Part shown: piece by piece, positions 32,501 through 41,509 of the stretch
Position numbering within the stretch: the stretch's first letter is position 1
Layout: each line of letters begins with the position of its first letter
NCBI GenBank assembly: GCA_033558025.1
Contig: JAUCEF010000017.1
Coordinates: 682,001 to 746,000, forward strand
DNA length: 64,000 nt
Source of the DNA: Phytophthora sp. 'mugwort'
Taxonomy: Eukaryota; Oomycota; Peronosporomycetes; Peronosporales; Peronosporaceae
Direction: 5' to 3'
Translations under genes and position numbers: made by a program
The notes under the pieces: model-generated
Database searches by the model: none
What the model was told of the DNA's origin: nothing
Seen by the model: the letters and a program-made list of their open reading frames with translations, nothing else

Positions 32501-34346
32501 TTAGAAGAGGCCGACTTAACGTTGAAAGCGGAACTTGCTGCAAGGAAAGAAAACCCGTGCGTATGTGGGCTAGTTGAAGTCGCCGAACATAATGATGAAG
32601 AGCCTGATGTGGAGGCGATGCAAGTGTATGTTGAACGTATTGCCATCGGGATGCTAACAGAGTCGTAGAAGCCCAAGCAACGCATCTGGCACGAGTCAGA
32701 AGTTCGAATTCCACGTACGGTGAAACAGGTGAACAACTCACCACAAAGGGCGAATGGTGGAAGGGAATGGAGAAAGAGATGGCAGCCATGAAAGAAAGGA
32801 CGTGCTCGAGCTAGTGCCAGAAAGTGAAATGCCAGCGGGAACGAAACCAATAGAGACTATGTGACGATTTCAGCCAAAGACCGATGAATTAGGCAACATC
32901 CTGCACTATCGAACGAGACTTTGTGGCCGCGGAGACAAGGAAATTCCTGGAATTGACTTCAATGTACCCGACACGTTCTCCCCTGTGGCACGGATAGCGT
33001 CGTTCAGGATGTTGGTGGCCTTGGGTAAGCTGCTAAAGCTGATACCATTCCAGTGCGACATCAATACTGCGTATCTAAATGCGCAGCGGGGAATTGTCCG
33101 ATTCATCCGAAACATTGCAGGATTTCATCTCAAGCCTGGCTGGGTGTATAAAGTCAAGAATGCCTTGTATGGGCTGCACGAAAGCGGCCGAGACTGATAC
33201 GACGAACTACATGGGTGGCTCTCCAACAAGGGCCTTCAGCGGAGCACTACCGAACCTTGCATGTACTATTACGCGGAAGGGGAGACCATCGCACTGGTGC
33301 TTGGTTACGTCAATGATGTCGTCTGTGCCACTAATGATGAATACTGGAATACGAAGTTCTTGAGGAGCTGAATGAGAAGTATGGAATCAAGGATTTAGGA
33401 CGTCTGCACAATTATCTCGGAGTTCAAGTTGAGTGGCAGAATGATGGAGTTTTCTTGCACCAGAAGAAATACGCGCACGAAGTGCTGCAACGTTTTGGTT
33501 TCGCAGATTCAATTGGTTGCCGGTCTCCGATGGACTCGATAATCAAGCTGGGGGCGGCGACGAAAGACGACAAAGATCCCGGGCTGCTTTATCGTGAGGC
33601 AATCGGGGCGCTGCTGTACTTGGCCACGAGTACGCGTCCTGACATGGCATTTCCTGTGAGGTTTGAGCTACGTACAGCACCCTAATGTTTATCATGCTGG
33701 AGCTCTCAAACGAATTTTGAGGTATTTGGTTGTAACGTCAGACCACGGTGTTTTCTTTAAGAACCAAGACGACACCAACCACAGAACGTTGGAGATTGAC
33801 GGCTACGTAGACGCTGATTGGGGAAACTGCCCGGATACGAGAAAACGTGTGTGGGGGGTATGTGCTAAAATGGCGGGTGGGCCAATAGCATGGGTCGCGC
33901 GGCGCCAGAGCATTGTGGCACTAAGAACTGCAGAAGCTGAATATGCAGCAGCGTGCGAAGCATGTCAAGAAGGGAAGTCATTCCAAAACATCCTGACGGA
34001 GATTCTAGGAAAGCAGGAGGTGAAAGTTCGGCTTGGCGTGGATAACCACGCAGCCATATCTCTCGCAACGCAGCCCACTTACAGCAGAAAGACTCGCCAT
34101 ATCGAGCTTCGTCTGCATTACGTACACGAAATGGTACGGCAAAAGGGCGTGGAGCTTTGGAAAGTGAATGGCGATGATAATCCAGTAGATTTCCTGACGA
34201 AACGAATGGGGTTTACCCGCCTGGATAAAATGATGGTGCTCGTGGGCATGATGCCCCAGATCAGGGAGACCAAGCGCGAATTTCAGAGGAGTCAGTATCG
34301 GGAGGAAATGCTGAAGCGAACTGGTCGCAGTGGAAAAGGAGAGTAG
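29592..34346 (+). pseudogene. Copia gag-pol remnant
   Basis: Gag begins at ATG 29592. The capsid-like part (KYDYCSEMWDYLARRFEGC) is followed by a zinc knuckle at 30459-30500 whose last Cys is Tyr (TAC 30498-30500). The protease has FDTGANQHLVE. The integrase has the HHCC finger (WHERLGH...LCEACQLGK), VIMDAHTRFVTVYPV, FTDGGGEFEN and VERTHQTL. The RT has FQCDINTAYLNAQ and a catalytic box YVND instead of YVDD (AAT at 33312-33314). The RNase H has IDGYVDADWG, IVALRTAEAEYAAACEA and LGVDNHAAISLA, ending at 34346. TGA replaces expected Trp at 31727-31729, 32862-32864 and 33195-33197. Several frameshifts occur in gag, integrase and RT. It is non-functional for both reasons. Confidence 0.9.
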
Positions 34347-34373
34347 TTCCGAGAATGCGATATACGCTGTCTC

Positions 34374-34384
34374 AGAGGGCGGCG
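34374..34384 (+). promoter_or_regulatory. Polypurine tract of the Copia element
   Basis: AGAGGGCGGCG lies immediately before the 3' LTR. It is purine-rich with two interruptions and its position fits plus-strand priming. Confidence 0.5.
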
Positions 34385-34655
34385 TGTTAAGATGCTGGTC
34401 GTACATCCTGCTGGTGCGGACATCACCGTGGGTGCAGATTGGTCCGTCCAACGCGGCGTCGCAGTTGCGATGAGGTCCGAAAACCAAGAGCAGCTAGGAA
34501 CACAGCAGGACAGAACGATCCTCAGTTTGCATTTTGCATTGTTGGGAGCAGAGCGGACCCGAAGAGAAAAAGAGCAGTCGAGGAGAGGTGTTAACAAGGA
34601 AAAACAAGAGTCTATTTGCTTACTGTTGTCGTGTATCCTTCCTGTCTGCGTAACA
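34385..34655 (+). repeat. 3' LTR of the Copia element
   Basis: 271 bp, TG...CA termini. It has 2-nt and 4-nt insertions relative to the 5' LTR near its start. Confidence 0.9.
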
Positions 34656-36018
34656 CAATTGCTATTTTGGGCATCGCGAACAAGGCCTTAGTATTTCTTG
34701 TCATGGATTAAGCGTAGGAAAGATGGTGAGCTCAAACGCTACAGATGTGAGGCATTCTCAACATTTTCAGTCTGCTCCGTTACATGTATATCTCAGAAAT
34801 TCAAATGAAAATCAGGTTATCTGCATTATACGTATACTCATAAACTGTAATTATCATGGTTATCATACCACAATACTTTAATCTTCAAATTTATAGTCTA
34901 ATAGTTTGGAGATTAAGGAAACCAAAAATAAATTAAGTGACACGGATTACTTAGTAGGCATGTGCATACCGTAATCTAACCTTTTGGATAAAACGAAACG
35001 ATAAATTAAAAAGTACTTAACGGCTCGACAAATTCACAAAAATGTAATATCTTCCTGCTTGCGAAGTGCCGCTGCTGGCATCGAAGAACGGGAGGTACAG
35101 TGCGCTTACAGCGCACATATACTGCACAGAACAAACCCCGTTAACATATGTTGTAACAACAGCGTAGCGCGTAGAAGCAATGAGCACGCCGTTATTGATA
35201 GGAGCCGGCCGCGAGGTACTCGTAGAACCCTTCGGCTTTCGAGGAAGCTTCTATTGCCCAGTTTCTAAACTTCATAGCAAATTTGTTTACAGCATACATG
35301 CATACTCGATATTCAACGGGGTTAGTTTTGAATTCTTTCCAATGGATCTAGTCGGACGAACTACCATTCGAGTTATGCTGAATCCCTGTTACGGATTAAT
35401 TCAACAAACTATCATCCGTGTCATTTTGAATCCCATTAATTAAGTTAGTAAAGGAAGATTCACATTAGCTCGTGCGAGTTAATCTGAAACAAAGATAAAT
35501 TCACATTAACTCGCGCGTGTTAATCAGAAACAACGGTAGATTCGCATTAGAACTTAGGATAGATTCGTCGTGTATCTCGGCGAGTTTAAACAGCATCAGG
35601 CTCGCAGGGTCTCAAGCGTTGTTGTAGACGATTATCCTGGTCGTGTTGGCGACAGGCCGACGGCGGTTGTTCTCGAGCCCCTAACAGCGGTGCTGACGGC
35701 GGTGCTCCTCCTGATCTTCCTAGTGGTCTTCCTAGAGTCGTCGGTCCTAGCCTTGTAGGCGTCACTGATCCTGGTCTTCTTAGTGTGCTCTGGAGCATTG
35801 CACTGCACCTGAAATCCTCTGGCGCCCAGTTAGTCGTTCCAAGCGTGGGGGTGTGACCGCGGATCGGCGCCGAATATATCCGTAGCTGACATTCAGAAAC
35901 GTGCGATTATCTGTGCATTAGGGTGTCGAGCAGCTCTCATTTTGCCTTTTTTGGTCCGGAACAGCACTTCTCCCACTATGTTGAATACGTGCGAAAATCT
36001 GTATGAATCGTACTAAAT
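34656..36018. other. Gene-free stretch
   Basis: AT-rich to about 35060, then mixed composition with short frames only. It contains the 41-bp tandem repeat described separately. Nothing coding is recognised. Confidence 0.4.
35456..35552. repeat. 41-bp tandem repeat, about 2.4 copies
   Basis: Units start at 35456, 35497 and 35538 (AGATTCACATTAG..., AAATTCACATTAA..., AGATTCGCATTAG...). The first two carry the half-palindrome TTAACTCGCGCGTGTTAA or its variant. The third is partial. Confidence 0.7.
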
Positions 36019-36182
36019 CGAGATTAACCATCTTATTTCAGTAAGTTAGCTAAGCCGCACCCACTTCGACTCGCTCCATATTCGACAGCTTTGCTGTGGT
36101 GGCTCCGGCATAGATTTAACGTCCAGGTGGTGCTGCACGCCGCACCCCCGACGTCCGCTTCGCTTCGATGAGGCTCGCTCTC
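36019..36182 (-). repeat. Left copy of a long inverted repeat
   Basis: The segment beginning TTAACCATCTTATTTCAGTA and ending GAGGCTCGCTCTCTAA matches, inverted and diverged, 39366-39552. Shared landmarks are GTTAGCTAAGCCGC, CCGGAGCCACC and GAGAGCGAGCCTCA. Weaker similarity extends inward to GATTCGCACAGCGCAA near 36220. Confidence 0.7.
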
Positions 36183-36454
36183 TAATCCCTCGCTGGATAT
36201 GATTTAGTCACAAAAGTCGATTCGCACAGCGCAAAAAGTGCTACGTAACAGATCAATATAGTGCACGATAACGGCTCTAAGCCAATCATATCCGTTGCCG
36301 TGCAAATGGGATCTTTCAGTTGGTTGTTAGAAAAAATGGGACCAGTTTTGGGCACGGTCGCATCAGTTTTTGGCATGAGATATTAGATTGTGCAAATAAG
36401 TGGCTGTGAGAGGGGAGCACTGGTAAACGCGTTCGAGTCGTTTGCAACAACGCC

Positions 36455-37835
36455 ATGGGCAAGCCATGAGGTCGCTACAGCAAGAAGGAGCTATGCACTG
36501 CTCTTGAAAGAACTAGCGGCGCCGAGACCCACGCCTACGTCGCAGCTACGACGCCTGTGACTCTCCGGACCTTGTTTAAGAAGGTAAAGAAGCTCTGAGA
36601 GACTGGCAACCTGACAAGCAAGCGCCGTGGTCCGAAGCCGCTTAGCTCGAGCAATATTGAGGTCGATATCGCCGAGTGGATCGCGGCAATGCAGCACGCC
36701 GGGTTGCCACCCACTCGTCGGGATATCGTCCGACGCTTCAACCAGATTCGACAGTGGCTGGAGCATGTTTCAACTCGCTTGGCCGAGTATCCAGCGTGGA
36801 TCACGTCGGTTTGGTACAAGCGCTTTCGTGGACGGCATCTTGAGATTGCCGACCACCGCGCTCAAACCCTCTCCCACATATACAACAACAGATGAAGCGA
36901 TTATCGACACGCTGTTCGAAGCTCGCCAAACTCGTGATTGAGCACAAATCGGCCCAACGGCCATGTTCGACATGGCTGAGACGTCATCCCGACATGCCGA
37001 TAAAAGCATTTGTCGCCGTGAAAGGATGACCAACGTGTGGACGGAAGAGATGAAATAAGCTTCCACATGACTGCGATGGACGCGATAACTGCGACGGGCT
37101 ACGCACCAGCGCCGCAAGTTATTGTGTCCTGCAAGCGAATTTTGAGGGCCTACATCGCCGCACGACCACCCCCCAACGCTGTCTCGGGGGGGGGGGGGGT
37201 GCAAAAGGGTTCAACTACCAAGGCGTCTTTCGACTTTAGATCCGCCACTTCCAGCGCTAGCTCATCAAAAACATGAAATTCCCAATCATCCTCGTGCTTG
37301 ATAACAGTTCAACACACATTTGCCCAGGCATTTATCATTTCTTACCGTATTTTTTTTCATCTGCTTTGAACTCAAATATGAATTTGTAGAGGCTATGGTT
37401 TTGTGCATGGACATGGATAGCTTTCCCGTGGTGTTGCTCGCCAACGCGACCCATCTATATCAGCCTCTTGACGTAGCAGTGTTTCGAGCGTTCAAAGGAG
37501 ACGTTCCTGAGGTTTTAGAACGTTTGCTGCTGTCCATGGACGAAGTACTATCTCCAAGCGTGTTGCCACCATTAACGCTTCTGCTGCCTATCAGAAAATG
37601 ATTTTGACAGCCCAAGACAGCGCAATTAACGGCTTCGCGACGACCGAAATCTAACCGCCCAACCTCGTCGAGATGAAGAGGCGTTTCTAGCTGCCAATAA
37701 GCGACGGCGCGCACGGTACGGGTGGAACGGCCGCTTAGTTGACGCGGAAGCAAACCGAGATCCGCGAGGAGGTTCTTACCCTGCACCCGGGCTCCTGCGC
37801 AAGTGGAAAACCTGCTAAAAAGAAGCGTCTAACTG
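36455..37835 (+). pseudogene. Degenerate pogo-like (DDE_1) transposase D
   Basis: From ATG 36455 the frame reads GRYSKKELCTALERTSGAET, GNLTSKRRGPKPLSSSNIEV (DNA-binding domain with a basic hook), IAEWIAAMQHAGLPPTRRDI and WYKRFRGRHLEIADHRAQT. TGA stops at 36467-36469 and 36596-36598 occupy probable Arg codons. After frame changes come TAMFDMAETSS (first catalytic Asp replaced by Ala, GCT 36975-36977), VWTEEMK, then IILVLDNSSTHICP (second Asp, ~37290) and THLYQPLDVAVFRAFKGD (third Asp, ~37467). Decayed C-terminal helices continue to about 37835. A run of eleven G lies near 37188-37198. It sits inside the long inverted repeats. It is inactive for several independent reasons. Confidence 0.7.
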
Positions 37836-37904
37836 TATAACGCTGGGAGGCTGATTACTAGAGAAGCGCTCGCGCCGAATGAGGTTTATCGTACTTTGCA
37901 GCAA

Positions 37905-38135
37905 ACCGGTCCCCCCAAAAGTAGCAGAATGAGCTCGAAGAGTACCCTGACAACCACTTTTACGCTGTCCAAGAGAATGCGTGGATGGACAGCGCGGTGA
38001 AATTCTACGTAGAAAAACTTCAAAGATTTGAAATAGATGCACCCGCTGTCATTCTTGTAGACAACTTTGGATGTCACGTATCTGAAGAAGGACAGCGGCT
38101 CGTGGCCGAAAAACCAAAGCTACAGTAGTCCCATT
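37905..38135 (+). pseudogene. Pogo-like (DDE_1) transposase fragment E, related to A
   Basis: A single stretch reads LEEYPDNHFYAVQENAWMDS, VKFYVEKLQRFEIDAPAV, VILVDNFGCHVSEEGQRLVA. It corresponds to the segment around the second catalytic Asp (LVDNF) of transposase A at 3.3-4.65 kb (VYTVQEHGWMDSKVWEFY, LMLDNFDSHVS). The remainder of the gene is absent. It lies directly after transposase D without a separate start, so it is a fragment brought in by another insertion or recombination. Confidence 0.65.
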
Positions 38136-38914
38136 GTAGTGGGCCGACGGTTTAGAAAACTTGAGCACACCTGGGTTGGTGATCGAGGACGGCCCAGGTA
38201 TTGCTGGCTCAGTCAGAGGTGGGGAGCCTCGCGGTGGATGACTAGACATTGCTGTTGGAGCATCTGACTAGGGTCTCACCGATCTCATTCTAAATATTAT
38301 TGACTACAATACAAGCAAGTTCTAAGAAGCGCCAGCTTCCCTCGCGACTGTGCTCATTCGGATTCTACCACACTAGTCAGACAGACGCTAGAGCTCGCTC
38401 GAGTTGCCACTCTGTGTATTTGCTTTCACTACCGCTCCCCCGTTTGATATTGCCAGATTGGTCATGCAGCCATCCGGGGTAGCGTTGGTCCGTGATTCAG
38501 CCGCGTTTCCATTTTACAGCCGAACTCGCACATGTGGTAGAACCTTGTCTACATTCAATGTGGCACATTGTCGTTAAAGCAGACTCTAGTCGCTTCAGAT
38601 TAGTTGCGATCAGTCTTTGACTTGACACTAAGACCTGTTGCCGCTAATTGCACACACGCCTTGTTTGTGCATCATAGGACCTACCTCTGTAGAATCGATG
38701 AGGCCGTCTAGCTTCTCGTTCACCATACTGACACAGGAAATCGACCACAGCCTGTATGTGAAACCGTTAACAACGTCGTCCATTACGTTGGCGATGTTGT
38801 TTTAACTTAAAAGGGCTGATTTAGTCGAGCGCAGAACCGAAGTAATTCACGAGGTTATTACATAACGGCTACGTGAGGATGCCCCACTAACTGTATTCAG
38901 CCCTGCTTCTTGAA

Positions 38915-38986
38915 CTGTGCGCTGGAGAAAGTTAAAACCAATAGACCGACCGCGGTCTATTGGTTTTAACTTTCTCCAGTGCACAG
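38915..38986. repeat. 72-bp near-perfect palindrome
   Basis: Two 34-nt arms have one mismatch (CTGTGCG versus CTGTGCA at the seventh base) and enclose a 4-nt ACCG loop. The core reads AAAACCAATAGACCG / CGGTCTATTGGTTTT. Fainter symmetry continues a few bases outward. Confidence 0.85.
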
Positions 38987-39365
38987 ACTTCGAAGCGCTG
39001 CTTTGACTCGAGGTGGTTGCTGGAGATGGAGCAGGGAGCTTCGCCAAGGATACCCAAAGCCGGAACGAGTTGTGAGCATTTTCAAACCTAAATTTCTCGG
39101 GCTGTGTGACAACCTGAGCAAAACCAAAAGCATGTCTGTCCTCCCCATTGTTGAATATTTCGCCAATGATCGCCGCTTCCGCTGTTTTACGCTTTACGGA
39201 TTGGTAAAAATAATTTCGTTCTTACTCGGAACCGTGCACTATATTGGTCCGTTACGTTATCCAGTTCGACATCTCGAAGTCCTATTTCGTAAGTGCTACC
39301 TACTAGAGAAGTCCTACTTCTCTTAAATGCTACTTTCCTTGCGCTGTGCGAATATCAAGTGAGCG

Positions 39366-39552
39366 CTTAGAGAGCGAGCCTCACCGAAGCGTAGCGAACG
39401 TCAGGGGCGTGCCGCATAGCGCGAAGTACATGCACCCACTTGAACATTATATCTATACCGGAGCCACCGCAGCGGAGCGGAGGTGGCCGATTAGGGAGCG
39501 CTCTAGCGAAGCAGGGCGGCTTAGCTAACGTACTGAGATAAGATGGTTAGCC
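39366..39552 (+). repeat. Right copy of a long inverted repeat
   Basis: This starts AGAGAGCGAGCCTCACCGAA and ends GATAAGATGGTTAG, the inverted partner of 36019-36182. The pair may delimit one ~3.5-kb DNA transposon. Confidence 0.7.
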
Positions 39553-40196
39553 AGGTTTCGAATGTATCTAAGATACTGTCGCATCAATGGAAGATGTGCT
39601 AACTTCTTATATGAAGTCGCGGTCTACAGCGGGAAGTGCTTGTCAAAGTCACCTCACCTCAAGAATCCGGTAAATACATGTACTGTACCGTACCATCAGT
39701 GCTACGGTAGCTTCAAATGATTACGGTGATTGAAGCCGTGGTGTCTATGAAGGTAAAACTGTACCTGCAATGTATGTATCTTTGAAAAAGAATTCCAAGT
39801 TGGAGCTCCCGAATGGGACCAGTACAGTATACTTACTAGCAGATGAATAATCTGTACTGACTAGTAGACGAAATGAATAATCTGATACGTGATGATCTCG
39901 ACTAAAATCTCTGCCAGACGATGTCTGGTCCCCTCCAGAGATTCCAGCACATAAGCTCTCTCATGACTCATGGTATATAAGAAAGTTAGCTCGAAGCGCA
40001 TCGTATCCAGTAGACTGTCTGTTAAGCAACTTGCACCAAATGCCCGTACACTGCTATATACAATTATGACGGTCTCGCTGAATTACTTAATGGATGCCAT
40101 CCGGTCGAATGCCACTACTGATACATTATACTAAACCCGGATGGATTAGTAACGTACTCTAACCTATATCGTCGTCCGTCCGTCAGTCCGTCACAC

Positions 40197-40320
40197 TTGC
40201 GTCCGGTTAATTCTTAATGCGATTGGTCAAAACCCTACCGCCCAGTGCAGCGAAGGCAGTCTCCCATTCGCTGAAACTGTCATTTCTGCCGAGCGAAGAG
40301 AAGGCGGCCTTCCAACTGGA
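40197..40320. repeat. Direct repeat with paired GCAGCGAAGGC-type motifs, copy 1
   Basis: This starts TTGCGTCCGGTTAATTC and includes two motifs about 50-55 bp apart (GTGCAGCGAAGGC, GAGCGAAGAGAAGGCGGCC). It is repeated with divergence at 40645-40768, an offset of 448 bp. A half-similar unit lies between them near 40370-40440. Confidence 0.6.
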
Positions 40321-40644
40321 TAACATGATAGTGGTTTACATGAATACATACATTACAACTGCCATTTGCGCCGAGCGCAGCGAGGCTACCTCCTATTCGT
40401 TAAAAAGGCTTTTCGCTTCCGAGCGAAGAGAAGGCGGCCACCCTGCACGATAGGAGTAGTGCAGCGCGCTGGAAGAGCGAGCGGAACGTGTTACGAGCGA
40501 GGTGGGGGTAGTGAGGGGAGCTGGAACAGAGAGTGGGACGGGTTGGGACCCAACAAACGCACACCACGCAATGTGGGCGGCGAGCGGAAAGTCTACTACC
40601 GTCAAACACGCTTCTACGTCCGTATGTCCGACATTCATTTATAG

Positions 40645-40768
40645 TTGCGTCCGATTGATTCCTGCTGCCATTTGTCCAAACCTTGCTGCCGAGCGCAGCG
40701 AAGGCGGCCTCCCATTCCTTAGAACTGTATTATTGCTGCCGAGGGATCGAAGGCGGCCTCCCATTGGC
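40645..40768. repeat. Direct repeat with paired GCAGCGAAGGC-type motifs, copy 2
   Basis: This starts TTGCGTCCGATTGATTC with motifs GAGCGCAGCGAAGGCGGCC and GGATCGAAGGCGGCC. It is the partner of 40197-40320. Confidence 0.6.
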
Positions 40769-41509
40769 TGTGATGCATTTGTGTGGCTAACATTACATCG
40801 TACTAAGAGAAACTTTATCGTCCTTAAAAGGATCGCAAGGTGTGGATGTGATAACTGCGCCATATTCAAACACGGAAGCGCGCGGCGGGGCCCCGAGGAC
40901 AAGGTACGCTGCCTGTATGCATGTTCGCTTCAAGTATCGACACCATTGCCAATGTAGTCTGAGGTCCCTATGGGGGGTTAGGGTAACGTTTAATAGGGAC
41001 GGGGGCTCCTATCCAGGGGACATGTGCTAAGGGTTTTTGAAAATAGTATGCTGAACTCATTGGACTAATTTTAGTCTAATTAGTTCGGTCTATTAAGGAG
41101 TATTCTGCGCTGGAGCACATCAGCGTCTGCTTATTGGACATACTTACCCGACGCTACATCACACAGTTGAGCCGAGTAAAACAAATTTAAGCACATGGCC
41201 GATCCTGGAGGATTAGCCTCCGAAATTTAGACGGACGTTCATGGGTGGAATAACAAAGGACGACCCCATCGCACGCACGCCCAACCTGGCAATGCTGACT
41301 GCACATTTTGCATTGAAGGTTCCTCCGGACCGCAAGGTCTGTCGAGACGGTAACGTGATTAGCTTATTTTTATATTATGGAAAGCGGCTTGGTGGTCGTG
41401 GGGCAACAAAATTCCCTACACTGACTCCTGCTTTTACTGCCGCATGCGATGTACTTAGACCTTATGCCTAACGCATCATGTTACTCTGTTTCATGTTGGC
41501 AGGTAATCA
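40769..41509. other. Gene-free stretch with one small open frame
   Basis: A 76-codon plus-strand frame at 41241-41471 (MGGITKDDPIARTPNLAML...) has no recognised family. The remainder is short frames only. Confidence 0.3.

Larger units (their letters stand above)
29295..34655 (+). mobile_element. Ty1/Copia LTR retrotransposon, full length but inactive
   Basis: Two direct LTRs, each starting TGTTAAGATG and ending CTGCGTAACA, flank a primer site, gag-pol remnant and polypurine tract. The 5-bp flanks CCATT (29290-29294) and CAATT (34656-34660) are a probable target duplication with one mismatch. By eye the LTRs differ at about 17 positions plus two small indels over 265-271 bp, so insertion is not recent. 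Domain order gag-protease-integrase-RT-RNase H defines Copia. Confidence 0.9.
38136..40196. other. Gene-free stretch
   Basis: Only short frames occur. It contains the 72-bp palindrome and the right long inverted repeat listed separately. A short duplicated phrase ATGAATAATCTG occurs near 39843 and 39872. Nothing coding is recognised. Confidence 0.4.

Noticed and set aside
1884..33197. Alternative genetic code with TGA read as Trp
   Set aside because: The acetyltransferase and binding-protein genes use TGG for Trp, the binding-protein gene ends at TGA, and the TGA-at-Trp sites occur only in decayed transposons.
40197..40768. CRISPR-like array
   Set aside because: The repeats are diverged, GC-rich and paired rather than regularly spaced with unique spacers, and the setting is eukaryotic.
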